Part shown: positions 21,930 through 34,387 of the stretch, piece by piece | Layout: every line of letters begins with the position of its first letter | Numbering within the stretch: the stretch's first letter is position 1 | NCBI GenBank assembly: GCA_963693365.1 | Contig: CAVNZM010000003.1 | Span: forward strand, 7,440,001 to 7,504,000 | From: Amoebidium appalachense | Lineage: Eukaryota; Ichthyosporea | Direction: 5' to 3' | DNA length: 64,000 nt | The notes under the pieces: model-generated | Database searches by the model: none | Seen by the model: the letters and a program-made list of their open reading frames with translations, nothing else | Told to the model about the DNA's origin: nothing | Made by a program: the position numbers and the translations under genes

Positions 21930-22435
21930 TGTGTGATTGCCTTATATGGTAAGGGCATGTGATTGTAATAGGTTCCACGTATGAAATAGGTAACTTAAAG
22001 GGAATATACCTTGTGCACCGGTTTACTTGTAGTGACACACGGTAGTCCACAGGCAAGATATATGGAATGTGGTGGGTACCCATATTTGGTAATAGTGATC
22101 CGATATATGTCACGGTGTTAATTCGTATGGAACTATTAACAGTGATGGAATGTAGGCAGAACGAAGGACTTGTGGCTTTTGGCGACTTTCATGTATGATG
22201 CTTTGAATCTACTTACTGACTTTGTAACAAATAATTCTTTCGGCACCACTACTTTTAATTGTAGATATGCTTGTGAATAACACTCCATAATTTTGAGCTG
22301 TACATAGAATTTAATAGTTGGGGTGACGACGTAGAAGAATATTGCGAATTTATACAGCCCATTCTCAAGACGTGCAAATAATGATTATAATGATGACACA
22401 CGTGGCCTGAAATATTCGAACACCACAACAGTTGC

Positions 22436-22441
22436 AATAAA
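22436..22441 (+). terminator. Candidate polyadenylation signal of the ZIP gene
   Basis: AATAAA about 510 bases after the ZIP stop codon. Assigned only by motif and position. Confidence 0.35.
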
Positions 22442-23287
22442 GCATCAGATGAAGCTTGTGTACGTACCTGCCTGCAGTGTGCCTAGGCCTTTCTTCAAGC
22501 CTCGTTCTTTCACCTTTAAATAAGAAAAAGGCGTAATATCTGATGTATGTATATTTATCTGGTATGTTATATCTCCACATATAATTTGTTTGATGTAAGT
22601 GTAACGTTGATTTTCACATGTATATCTTGTTGGGTGGAAGTATGTACTTTAGGAGGTCTTGCCGACAAACAAATCATCAGAGGATCATTGCACTATGCAA
22701 TTGGCCGCTCCCTCCGGCCAATTCGGAAACACAACATGTGCCCCATATGCATGATATGTACATCATAATACAGACGAGAGCCACCCCTTATTAATGGTAA
22801 CTACTACACGGTCGCAGCCGCTAAAGCCACAGGCCTTACAGACCACATAACCAAGACACCGCAAAAAAACAACACACACACAAAGAAAAAAAAAAAAAAA
22901 AAAGAAAAAAAAAATCATCACAGTCCGTTACGATCTTTTGGGAGGTGGAAGTTCGAATTGGCCGCCAAATTTTGGCGAACCATAAAAGGTTATCCAATTT
23001 GGTACTGCCAATTATTTCGTTCGGCCTGAATCACCGATATCATTTCGTCCAATCATTTCGTCCGACGTCACAACAACCGTTGAAACACCAGTTCAGGCAG
23101 TGTCCTGACACTGCTGACAGGCTGACACGTACTGACGGTGTCACGCGCCATCTCCTTCTTCGCAGCCCGCGCGGTCTTTTTTCTTCGCAGCCTTCATTTT
23201 TCGAATTCGCAGCAGTCATTTCGCGTACACAGATAAGCATTGCCATTACTAGCGAGACATTTCTGCTTAGGTAGGAAGGAAAATAAG

Positions 23288-23312
23288 GCACCACCTCAGT
23301 AGGTGGTAGGAC
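23288..23312 (-). repeat. Third, inverted copy of the SINE-like core
   Basis: The reverse complement reads ACCACCTACTGAGGTGGTGCC, close to the core at about 15479 and 15760. As a stretch it also forms an ACCACCT / AGGTGGT hairpin. Confidence 0.5.
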
Positions 23313-23748
23313 AGTGTCCGGCCCAAACCCGGTTAGTTCACCACACTAGCCTTCGTCTGTCTTTTGGGCAAGGATTAGTTATACTAGACAAAATAGAAAG
23401 TATCAAACGGTCTTTTCTTGTGCGGCGAAGACAAACGAGAATCCATTCGGAGAAAAGAAAAAAAAAACAGCCCCATTGCTTGAAACATGAAAAGGAACAG
23501 ATGAATCCTAACAAGCATACCCCATTTCATGTTAAAAAAAAGCTTGCAGCACACATTTATTCGCTGACTTGGACTGAGGCAGAGAGAAAATCAAATGCAG
23601 AGGGGAAATCATCACTCTCACTAGTACAGCCTTCTAGTGCTTAAGCTTGTTAACAAGCGAACAGATCTAACATTCATGTCAAGCACCAAGGATGTAGCAC
23701 CATTCTTCTCCCCTCATCATAGACTTCCATTTTCAGAAGACTGTAAAG

Positions 23749-23799
23749 ATGGCGCCCGATCAAGACAAACAGCTAACAGTGGGTAAGTGGGACCAGTGA

Positions 23800-23837
<38 letters not shown>

Positions 23838-25283
23838 TGCCTGTTTTTTGCGTTCGCTTTTTATAACACAATGTCACAATGTCACATTGTTACACTTTAC
23901 ATAGGCTCTTCAAGTTTGTCCTGCCACACTAGGAAGAGATCTCTACATGACTGCCCCCCCCCCCCCCCCCCCCCCCTCCCTCCCCCCTCCTCCCCCTCCC
24001 CCTCCCCGCCACACACACACACACACACACCCTCACCCCTAAATAAGTCGCCTCTTCGTAAGCATCTCCTTGTTCACTTTTGGTGTGCTTGTGCCACCTT
24101 GCTGTATCTATTCTGCAAAACAGTGCACCAATCTCACTACGAGTTCCCCTTAATTGCACATCTGCTCCTAGACTTTACAGAAGCCAACAGATTCTTCTCG
24201 CTTGCAGTGATTCGCAAGCAAGTTGCTTGATTTTCGTAATTTTTCTCCCCTACTTATGGTGCATGCTTTTTCTTCTCCCCAAAAGAATTTCGCCCAAGTT
24301 GAACGGCATAATCACGAACCCCCCCCCCCCCCCCCCCCCCCCGCCCGGGCTCTTTGACCTTTCTTCTTCCTTGTGGTATGGTTAGGCGCTCTGTTTCGAT
24401 TGTGAAACCAAGAGATTTGCGAAGCTCTCGGGGTGCCCAATGCCGCACAATTTCATGACATAACTTTAAAAAGTTCTGTCTATTCGTTATTGTGGAAATT
24501 GTCAGAGCGCAATTATAAGGACGTGGTGTTGCGTGACGGGTGGGTTTGGGACAAGGGGAAGGAAATGGGCGGGAAGGTTTAGTGGTTGTGGTTGGGTTGC
24601 TCTTGTTGTTGTTGTTGGGCGGGTATGTGTGTGTTTTTTTTTGGGGGGGGGGGGGGGGGGGGGGGGGAGGAAGGGCCAGGGGGGGGGGGGGGGGGGGGGG
24701 GGGAGGGGGGAGGGGAGGGGGGGAAGAGGGGGGGGGAGGGGGAGGGGGGATTTGGGAGATGTGTGTGTGGGTGTGGGTGTGGGTGTGGGTGGGTGTGTGT
24801 GTAGTGGTGGTGGTCTTGGGTGGGTGGGTGGGGAGGGAGGGGGGAGGGAAGGGGGAGGAGGAGGGAGGGAGAAGAGGGGAGTGTGTGGACATTTGGGAGT
24901 TTGACTCAGCGCCCCCCGCAAATGGAGGGCATGGGTATACCGTGGCACACCGAAACACGTTTACGTCCATGTTCGCCGTTGTGCAAGTAGCATCATTTGA
25001 CGTGCTGGTATACTTGGCTCCTTATATTGCACCCCATCCCCCCTTCCCTTTCTGTTTCTTACCCTCGAATGCATACATCCCCCCCCCCCCCCCCCCCTCC
25101 CCCCCTCCCCCCCCCCCCCCCCCGCGGCTGCCCTCCTCTCCCCAGCGCTTCTTCCGCTTATTAGTCCTCTTTACGGCTTGAACACACTCAGAACCCCCAG
25201 TGTTCGATTGCACATGTCTTGCTACCTACACGGAGTACACTGTGCTACTGTTCTCTACCGTGTTCGAATTGGTTTTCCATTGC

Positions 25284-25318
<35 letters not shown>

Positions 25319-25404
25319 TCCCCCCATCCCCCTTCCCCCACCCCAAATAACCTTTCTTGTGCCACTAAACGAATACATCCCGTTCTCCCTTCTCCGACCC
25401 CATC

Positions 25405-25444
<40 letters not shown>

Positions 25445-26482
25445 AAAAAAAAAAAAGAACGAAGGCTGAACAAGCATATACTAACAAACAAGCTGACCCC
25501 TTACACTTCACCCTTTTTAACGTAAACACATGTGAGGCACATGCAACACAACCCAACACAGGAACACACACGCGCGCACATGCACACATGTACACAACAC
25601 ACGCACGAGGTGGGTGCGGGTGTGCGCAGACACACGGCGTACATACACTCGCGTGTGTACGCGCGCGCGCACACACACACACGCACACACAGCGCGGCTT
25701 TCTCCCCCCAAGCCATCGAGCCCCTTTGCACCTTTCCCGCCTGAGCTAGTGAAACTCGTCGACTCGTACCTTGGACCCGAAGATGCCCGTGCGCTCGCAA
25801 GCACCTCCCGTTTTCACCGGGACCACCCCTTCATCGGTGGCAACGCCTCCATCGAACTCGTACGATTCTCAATATGTGCTAACCGTTTATCACTGGCGGT
25901 GTTGTCCCAACGACAGTTCGCTACGCCTAGGAACGGCAAAAGAGACCACACAGATTACGTTTTATCGCAAGTCCTTTTATTATTACACCTCGAAGGGCTC
26001 TTTCCCTCAGCATTTATACTCCCCCTACACCCATCAGATCAATGAGACAACCCCGGTGCCCGCACACAGGCGCCTCAAGACAAAAGAGCTCACCCTCATC
26101 TTCGCAGATGTCCTGGAGTTGCATGATAATTTTACCGGCTTTTTGCTTGAAGTGACATCGCTCCTGAAAGGGCTGATTGACGAGGCCTGGGTCCATACCA
26201 TCCGGTTGGTATTCAATGACCGAACAGATATTCAACGCCTCACCGTGAAAGACCCCAGCAATAATTTCATCAGCAACATTTTTAACATTTTCAACAGTGC
26301 GTCCTGCTTGAAAATGGAAGGGTGCGGGCCCAGCTCCTTGGTGTATGAGGCAGGTGTGGACGGTGTGATGTTGGATGCTATCACACACTTCACCTACTCG
26401 CAGTTAGATACTTATTCTGGGCTTGTTCGTTTTGTACCTTTGCCAGCACGTGCAGCTGTACAGAAACCTCACGAGCCTAGAG
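23749..26482 (+). CDS. F-box-like protein, gene model partial
   Basis: Start exon 23749-23782 (MAPDQDKQLTV, donor gtaagt) joins in phase to exon 2 at 25693, which encodes a Pro-rich leader then an F-box-like helix set (FPPELVKLVDSYL, EDARALASTSRFHR). From about 25840 the coding frame shifts by one. Two short introns would fix this: 25836-25929 (acceptor cctag) or one from the GTACGA donor near 25870 to the CACAG acceptor near 25950; a base error is also possible. The shifted frame continues with convincing protein (ELTLIFADVLELHDNF, EAWVHTIRLVFND) to 26340. After a probable 106-bp intron, exon 26447-26482 gives HVQLYRNLTSLE, leucine-rich-repeat-like. F-box proteins act as SCF ubiquitin-ligase adaptors; that role is inferred. 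No later exon or stop could be assigned. Confidence 0.6.
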
Positions 26483-27746
26483 GTGCCTGTGTGTCAGTGT
26501 GTGGGTGGAAGGTGTGTGTGAGCGTGTGCACGTGTCCGTGCGTGTCGCCGGGTGGGTTGCAATGGATGTCTGAGGGGGTGCGAGTCTGGCTGAGTGGGTG
26601 TGGGTGTGGGTGTAGGTGTGAGGTGGGCATGGGTGGGCTCTGGGAATAAATGTCCGTGGTTATGTGTGGGTATGTGAATGGGTGTGTGTGTGAGTGGGTG
26701 CATGTGGGTGTTTGTGTGCTGATTGTGGCTGGGTGAGCGGGAATGGCTTTGCGTGTGGGCACATGGGTGCGTGAGAAAGAGAGTGTGGGTGGGTGGATGG
26801 TTGAGGCAGGCCGATGAATGGATGAGTTAGTGGGTGGGAACGAGTGTGTGTGTTTGGGTGCATCGTGTGTGGGTGTGTACATGTGGGTAGATGTGTGTGT
26901 GTGTGTTTGTGTGTGTTGAGTAGGTGTATGGGTGGGTGAGTCGCTGATGCGCATGTGTTCTTTGAACGCCTGCCTAGCGCTAGGGCAAGGGAAATATAAA
27001 AAAAGGGAGGGGAACAACGATAGTGCTACTATGATTGCTGGTAAGGGTGGTTTGCACGCAGAGTTCTTTAGCGTTGAACGTTTATAAGAATCCCCTTCTC
27101 CCCCTAACCCCCCCCCCCCTTTTTTTTTTTTCTTCTTCCCCCCTTTTTTTTTTCCAGGTTTGGTTTCCGGCTTTTGCATTTTGAACCGCTTTGTGTGTTT
27201 CTCTTTGATGTCCCCATCCTTCATAATTCCAACCCATTTATACATACATACATCCCCCCCACCCACCCACTCACCCAACCACCCACCCACCCCACCACCA
27301 CCTCACCCCACCCCCCTCTCCGCCGCCACAGCACATAAACAAAAACGGGATGCAAAAACTCACCTGGTACACACAGACACACGGGCCACGACACACAAGC
27401 ATGAGCACATACACACATACACACACCTACACACACACAGACTTACACACCGACACACACGCAAATAACGCGCACGCACCCAGACACGCACCCACGCGCA
27501 CACACAAGCACAAACACCGAAATACCCTTGCACACACACGCGCGCGCGCACGCACACACACACACAGATCCGCTTTGAGATTTGGGGTGAGGAGGGGGAA
27601 GGGAGGGGGGGGGGGGAAGAGAGAGAAATTCATTAGACAGCAAAAATACCAAGTTGAGACGGCCGCCAGGAAGGGTAACAAGCTTGGGCGGGGGGGGGGG
27701 GAGGGGGGGGGGGGGGGGGGGGGACCGGAAAAAGCACACCACGTAC
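26483..27746. other. GT/G-rich intron-like sequence, no firm exon
   Basis: (GTGG)n-type repeats (26483-26940), a poly-C/poly-T patch (27106-27155) and CA-rich sequence (27360-27570). On the minus strand a possible exon starts at 26973 (acceptor gctag, QAFKEHMRIS), in phase with the minus-strand exon at 27841-27747, but no donor was found. F-box 3' exons may lie here. Confidence 0.4.
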
Positions 27747-28466
27747 TTTGGGTTGATGGTGTACTCGAGCAGGTCCATGTTCTGCCACACCGGGCAGGCC
27801 AGGTGTGCTCTGTGGTGGTCGTCAAATCTTTTCAGCCAGTCCTGCAATGTTGTGAGGTTGTGTGCATGTGTGTCAGTACTTGGTAGTTTATGTCGACCGC
27901 AGTAAAATATGACAATTAATCTCCCTTCCCCCCCCCCCCCCCCCCCCCCCGCCTTCCCCGTTGTTTTGAGGGGAGTCTGCGTGCGTGTGTGTGTGTGTGT
28001 GTGTCGAGGGGGGGGGGGGGGGGGGGGGGGGAGGGGGAGGGTTACAGATGGTTTAGTTAGTCGCTACAGGGTGCAAGGCAGAAGGAGAGCCGACGAAAGG
28101 CAAGAAGATGGGGAAGAGAACAGGGTGTGAGGGTCGTCATTGTAGGGAGCGCCCCAAAGGGGGAGGGTGCACGGGGGAGGGGGAGGGGGGCAGAATGCAT
28201 GCAACGAAGTACACATTGGCGACAGACAAACAATTCAAGGTTTCTATTGTTTTGGCGGGGGGGGGGGGGGGGGGGGGAGGTGGGGGGGGGGGGGGTTTGA
28301 GTGTTTGAGTGTGTGTACGTGTGTGCGCGCGCGTGTGTGTATGTACATGTGTATCATCAGGGTGCAATCGGAGATAGCAACTCGACCAAACACAAACCGT
28401 TTCAAAAAAACTAAAATATTTATATACATATACATGTGTGTGTGTGTGTGTGCGCGTGCGTGCGTG

Positions 28467-28501
<35 letters not shown>

Positions 28502-29058
28502 GTATTAGTATGTGATGGTCGAAGGAAGACACCTGGGGGAAGGGGGGTGGGGGGGAGGATGGTAATGGCTGGCGGCGCGCGGGGGGGGGGGGGGGGGGGG
28601 GGGGGGGGGAGGATCTTTACCATAACGGCATGGGTCAGGATATCGCTGTCAAAAAGTTGGCTGTACTCGTCCAGTAGAAGAGAGCTCTCTGAAATCAGCC
28701 GAAAAGCCTGTTCCCCCTGGGGGTTTCAGAAACTTGCACCACCAACATAAATTTTCTTTTAACTTGAATATTCAACCGATGGAGATGTAACTGAGTATAG
28801 TACGTACTGCATTATTAGGAGGCGAGAGAAAGATCCTACAAGCTAGCCAATAGTAAGTGATTACTACGATACCCGAACACTGTATGAAAATCATACACAT
28901 ACATATCCCGTTTGGTGTTTAACAGGAGCCAACCAAACATCTTAGGTACTCATAAATCCCCCCCCCTCCCCCCCTTCCTACTCCCTCTGTCGCACAGTTA
29001 GCACATATATGCACGCTTCCCTGTGTCGAAATTGTGTCGATGGTCCCAGGCCAGGCAA

Positions 29059-29096
<38 letters not shown>

Positions 29097-29539
29097 AGCT
29101 TGTTACCCTTCCTGGCGGCCGTCTCAACTTGGTATTTTTGCTGTCTAATGAATTTCTCTCTCTCTCTCCCCCCTCCCTTCCCCCTCCCTGCATTCCGTCC
29201 CTCTCCTTGCAACACCGATTCCTAAACCGTTATTAACTCGCCTGTCCCTCCCTTTGAATTCCTCTTTCCTTCTTATTCGTCCTCCCCTCCCCCCCCCCCC
29301 CCCCCCCCCCCCCTGCCCCCCAGGCCCAGGCTTCCCACCGCACATGTGGGGGAAGGGGCGAGAATGGCGTTGCAGCGTGCTCACACATGCGGAAATCATG
29401 CAGGTACACGGGGGTGGCGGGGCCCCTTGCCTGGCCTGGAACCATCAGTGCAGACCTCAAAGACAGTGAAATCATGGTTGGTGCCTGTTGGATCACCTTT
29501 GTTTCTTTCTTTCGTTTTTTTTTTTTTTTTTTGCTTGAA

Positions 29540-29570
<31 letters not shown>

Positions 29571-29894
29571 AGAGGAATGGAGAGAGATGGGGGGTGGGGG
29601 GAGGATAGGGGGGAGGGAGTATGGATTCGGGGGGGGGGGGGGGGGGGGGGGGGGATAACACTGCACACTTACCACCTAACAGGGACAAAAAAAATGTATG
29701 GGCAGTGGCTTAGAACACAAACACACATGCGGACGCCAAAGTATGAAAAACTGGTGGCTTTGGCTTGACACGAAACTGGCAGTCTGCCAAGACAAGAAAA
29801 GCTCTGCTTTTTGGGGTTTTTTACTCGTGCTCTTACCCATCGACACAATTTCGACACAGGGAAGCGTGCATATATGTGCTAACTGTGCGACAGT
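27623..29894. repeat. Inverted mosaic repeat zone
   Basis: Plus-strand 28989-29045 is the exact reverse complement of 29838-29894 (about 57 bp). Plus-strand 29038-29059 matches the reverse complement of about 29433-29456 with one mismatch. Plus-strand 29095-29160 matches the reverse complement of 27623-27686. So one 170-bp patch carries, in the same order, three pieces that are spread over 2.27 kb on the opposite strand. Confidence 0.8.
27747..28716 (-). CDS. Unrecognised gene, two internal exons
   Basis: Exon 28716-28621 (acceptor cccccag, donor ATG|gtaaag) encodes GEQAFRLISESSLLLDEYSQ and continues LFDSDILTHAVM. Exon 27841-27747 (acceptor attgcag, donor AA|gtacgt) encodes DWLKRFDDHHRAHLACPVWQ and continues NMDLLEYTINP. 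Phases agree and codon use looks genuine, but I do not recognise the family. A further exon may begin at 26973. Upstream exons should lie above 28716, where minus-strand candidates near 29456-29390 and 29896-29838 (donor gtaaga) are tangled with inverted repeats. The gene would run antisense to the 3' side of the F-box gene. Confidence 0.5.
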
Positions 29895-29928
29895 GCTTCA
29901 ATGATGGCTAACACTCACACCCACACAG

Positions 29929-30977
29929 CGCACCATCGAGAAGATTTGTTGTATGTTATTGCGTCGTGCAACAACTGCAGAGGAGACTCCTGGGGAGAAA
30001 ATCCGAGCGGGAAAAACTTTATTCAAGATCATTTCTGCCAGAGAGGTGGGTGGGTCCCCCCCCATGGCACACTACATATTTCTGCATGCTCGGTGGCTTC
30101 TTGGGACCTATGGCAGGCTTGCAGCAGTGAGCACATGTGTCAGTGACGGTGGGTGTGGCTTAGGCACTTTGTGCTGAGGTTAAGTTCTTGACAGTTCAGT
30201 GTCTCCCGTTTCGCTCTCTCTCTTTCTCTCTCTCTCTGTAGCTTCCTAGCTCCCTAGCCCCCACCATCTTTCGTTCTTGAGACCCCCCCCCCCCCCCCCC
30301 CCCCTCCCCCCACCCCCATCCCCACCTTACCACCCCCTCCCCCGTCTCTCTCTCTTCCGTTGGCCTCTTGCTCCAAATCTTCTCTCATTTCCCCTCTGCT
30401 TTTCTTCCTCTCTCTCATCACTCCCTTCCACATTGCCTTCCCTACATCCCCCCCCCCCCCCCCCCCCCCCCCCATCTCTCTCCCTCTCTTTTTTTGCCTG
30501 TAGGCGCAATGCCGGCAAAGCATTGTCATTGTCATCTGAAATTAACTATCTTTTTTCCAACTCGATGGCTTTGAGTTTTTCCTTTGGTGGGGAGCCCTAT
30601 AATGACACGTGACTCACACTTTCAGGGTGCTTACTGGCCTTGTCTGGTCAAGCTGCTCAATTCAACAGAGTATCTGCGGTATGCTCTTGATCGCGTACTT
30701 GGTACCCCCCTTCCCCCCCCCACCCCCTCCCCCTCCTTCCTCCCCTGTGCATATGAAACTAATGCCCCCCTCCCCCCTCCCCCCCACACACACGTACACA
30801 CACACCCCCTCTTTCCTCCACCCCCACCACCACTCACGACGATAACCACCACGATGACCCATGACCATTTTCAGTTTTGTATGAATTATTTTGGCCACAT
30901 TATAAAAAATGTTATCATCATGATTATGATTTCTTCAATTATTCATGTAAGTATGCGTCACCATGGTGTTTGTAGAT

Positions 30978-31015
<38 letters not shown>

Positions 31016-31774
31016 CTGGGCGGGGGAGGGAGGGGGGTTGAATTTGGTTTTGTTGTTCCATGTTCCAATACAGATCACATCTCAGACACGTAGTATTCTT
31101 CTGGCATAGTGAGTTGTTGGATTTGAACCAGTAACTAGGCCTACAGAGGCGCAGACAGAGACTAAGATGTATCCGTTCAGGTGCAGAGGTGGATGCGGGG
31201 CTGAGAGACTGCTGCATTGGCGCAACTGCGGTGCTGATGAGAGAGGACCTGCATGAAATTGGAGGGGGCGGTCAGAGCGAGTTCAGATACCGACTGCTGT
31301 GGAAAAAAGTGCTGGGGTCCGATGAGTTGCAGCCGTACCCATTGGAGGAGATTGCTGTCAGCTCTATTGGCAGGTGGGTGGCTGGTGGGTGGGTGGTTGG
31401 TGGGTAGGGGTGTGTGGGTGGGTGGGTGGATGGGTAAGTGGTTGCATGGGTGGGTTCGGTGTGTGTGTGTGTGTGTATGTGTGGTGGGTGGGTGGGCGGA
31501 GAGAGGGAAGGAGAGGGGAGGGGGGGAGGGGGGGAGGAATGTATGTGTGGTGGGTGGGTGGGCGGAGAGAGGGAAGGAGAGGGGAGGGGCCGGAGGGGGG
31601 GAGGAATGGTTTGGGAGACGTGGCCGTGTGTGTTGGGTGGTTAAATAGGTGGGTGTAGTGGGTGTGTGTGTTTCTGTATATGTGGGGGGGGGGGGGGGGG
31701 GGGGGGGGGGTAGTGTCTGTGCCAATGTGTGGTAGTGTAAGTGTGTGTTGTGTTTTTCCTTGTGTTTGTGTTTC

Positions 31775-31845
<71 letters not shown>

Positions 31846-34321
31846 TGTGTGTGTGTCTGTCTGTGTCTGTCTGTCTGTGTGTCTGTGTGGTTGTATGCGT
31901 GCACATGTGCCTGCACATGATCATGGCTGTGGGTGTGGGCATGGTCACTTGCGTGCTGTGCACACACACATGCGGGTGGGCACCTTCCTGAATGTATTTT
32001 GTGTGCGAGCTTGTGTGGCTAGTTGGGAAATAATAGTGGTGTGTGGATGTTGGGTGGGGGCGTGTACCTGTGTGTGCGAGTGTTTGTGTGTGTGTCGGCC
32101 CGGGTACAGGTGGGTGTCGTTGAATGGGTGTGTGACTGCATACGGTGTCACTGAGGAAATGGGTAGTTTTTGGTGGTGGTGGTGGGCAGGAGGGGGGGGG
32201 GGGGGGGGGGGGGGGGGGAAGGGGAAGGGCGGGGGGGAGGGAATAGACGTAGCCTCTGTGTACCTACACCCACACATCATACACATGAGACACACGTGTG
32301 GCCACTTGAAAGGCTGCATGCTGTTAGACTCACCCCCACTGTCTGTATCTGCAGGCTGATACAGCTGCGTGGACCACCGCCACAGCCCATCGAGAGCATC
32401 ATGGCCAGTGGTGGTATGCTACCGCACATCCTCTCTGTCTCTCCTCCCTCTTGCTCCCATTTCTCACGTGGGTTTGGGTGTGCAGGTAACCGGCTGATGG
32501 ACTTTATGGAGAGCAGGGGTAGAGCCATCTCCAGCGAGGGCGGAGTAGAGTATGTAGAGGTATGCCGTCATCAACCCCCCTCTTCCCCCCCCCCCCCCCC
32601 CCCCCCCCCCCTCGAAAGTAAGTCATACTTTAATAATGAATAAAGGGAAAAAGAAAAAAAACACCTTTCTGCCCGTCTGTGAGAGACGAATCTTGCATGT
32701 AAGTACCGTATTTAGCTGTAGAAACTGGGCATTGCAGTTGATATCCACACCCCTCGATTTCAATATCGGTGACAGTACCTGCTCTATTGTGTATTTCGTT
32801 TTGGTCGCAGGGCTCTTTGTTGTGTTTGGTTTAGCAAAGGAGTATGCCAATAGAAAACCCCCCCTTTCCCCCGACATCGGATACTCTACTTGCTACCTCC
32901 TTCTGACCAGAATTTGCATACCTACACTGTTCACACTACCCCCCCAGCCCCTCTCCTCCCCCCCCCACCCCCCACCCCCCACCCCCCCACTTGCCCCACG
33001 TAGTGATCAGTGTGCCTTCTGTAACCCCCCCCTCCCCCCCCCCCCCCCCCCCCCCCCCCCCCGCTCTGTCACCCCTCTATTCGTCAGTACATCTCAAATC
33101 ATAATGAGCTGTGTTGCTGCATAGTGTAAACATGGTTGTGTATATTGTCGGACAGACTCTGGGAGTCGCGCCCTGTAGTAAGTCGCGCTTACTGACCAAT
33201 CAAAATGGTTGGTCGGGAAGCAGCGGCGTTGTCCCACAATCGCAAGGCGAACTGTCCCCTATAAAAGGCGGCAGTATCAGCCAGATCCAATCAGTTGGGA
33301 ACATGCCTGGACTCGAATCGATGAGTGCCGAGGATAAAATCCCATCTCAAGATTGATCAGATCCCATACTGTAAATGCAATCTGCGCTGCCGCTATGATA
33401 CACACAACCAAATTTACAATAGGGGATGAAATGAAGACCAAATCTAGGGTCACCTACATACCGGAAAGCATGTAATCCTCCTAGAAGGTCGTGTTTCAAC
33501 GGAAAGTGACGTGTGTCTGTGTTGCAGCGTTGCCTGTTCCGGGGCACCCCGAGCATGGCGCCCATCCTGCTGCATGGGCTTGTGCACACCGAAACCATCG
33601 GCAAGACGCTGGCCATGCTGCAACACTTCATCCCCTTCATGTCAGAAAGCAGGTGTGTGCCCTTTGTTGATTGCTGGATGTGGCTGCAGTTGTGCATGTG
33701 TGAAACAAATCGCACTGACGGGTGTATGACGGTGGTGTGCAAGTTTGTGTGTTTGGTTGGGTGTGTGCTGTGCATGGGTGTCTTGGAGTCCATTGAAATC
33801 TTGTTATCCATAGTGTGGTGCTTCATGTATTCACCTGCCCTTCCCTTTCCTCTCCTACCCAATCAGTATAATCAATATATGTAGGATGCAGCCGAATCTT
33901 TCAAACAACTGCACCCAAAGTGAATTTTGCATTAAAGTGTGCGTGATTGCGAAAAAGAAGTAGGTCGTTTTGTATTTCATGTGAAGTTTGGCTGCAGCAT
34001 TATGATATTGTAAAGTACTATGCATCATGCTTGCAATTGCTGGGTATGGCTCGGTTGCACCACAGACCAAGAAGCAGGACATACCTTTACCATATATGGA
34101 GTACGCACATGACCATTATGGCATATGCGTAGATCTTTTCTCAAATTTGCCTGTCCAATCATCATAAGACCATAAGTGCAGATCATGCAATGTGCAGCCA
34201 AGGAGATGTTGACCAGTACCTCCACAGGATCGAGCAGGTCATGGATGAACTGGCAGAGGTCCACCAGCCCCCCAATTTGTCCTCGACTACAGTGACCACT
34301 GGCCACAAGCCCTGTTCGAGT

Positions 34322-34367
<46 letters not shown>

Positions 34368-34387
34368 ATAGGGTCAGACGCTTCTAA
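29929..34387 (+). CDS. Unrecognised helical-repeat-like protein, 5' partial
   Basis: Seven exons with matching phases: 29929-30045, 30626-30701, 31187-31373, 32355-32410, 32486-32559, 33528-33652, 34198-34387 (about 274 aa visible). The protein is rich in amphipathic Leu/Ala helices such as ICCMLLRRA, YWPCLVKLLNSTEYLRYAL and GKTLAMLQHFIPFM, suggesting an ARM/HEAT-like solenoid, but I do not recognise the family. An upstream exon is needed because no in-frame ATG precedes 29929 and an acceptor (cacacag) does. The last exon reads DVDQYLHRIEQVMDELAEV, then poly-Pro from a 41-base C run, and stops at 34385-34387 inside a perfect palindrome; the true C-terminus may differ. Confidence 0.6.
31780..31842 (+). 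repeat. (GA)n microsatellite
   Basis: About 63 bp of GA repeat inside the intron 31374-32354 of the helical-repeat gene, preceded by GTGG-rich sequence that includes a roughly 75-bp direct duplication (about 31480-31600). Confidence 0.9.
33190..33310 (+). promoter_or_regulatory. Promoter-like cluster inside an intron
   Basis: CCAAT at 33196-33200 in a GACCAA / TTGGTC inverted context, a TATA box TATAAAAG at 33260-33267, and an ATG at 33303 opening a 17-codon frame. It sits in the intron 32560-33527 of the helical-repeat gene. It may be an alternative promoter, a small RNA gene promoter or chance. No product is recognised. Confidence 0.35.

Larger units (their letters stand above)
21930..23748. 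other. Intergenic between ZIP and F-box genes
   Basis: Ordinary-composition sequence with no supported exon. A poly-A signal AATAAA is at 22436-22441, a plausible ZIP 3' end. A-rich runs occur at 22863-22915. The diverged SINE-like copy is near 23288-23312. The last part should contain the F-box gene promoter. Confidence 0.6.

Noticed and set aside
31780-31842. Telomere or centromere satellite
   Set aside because: Simple (GA)n inside an intron; no telomeric repeat found anywhere in the window.
33347-33862. 171-residue minus-strand frame
   Set aside because: Antisense shadow of exon 33528-33652, which has proper splice sites on the plus strand.
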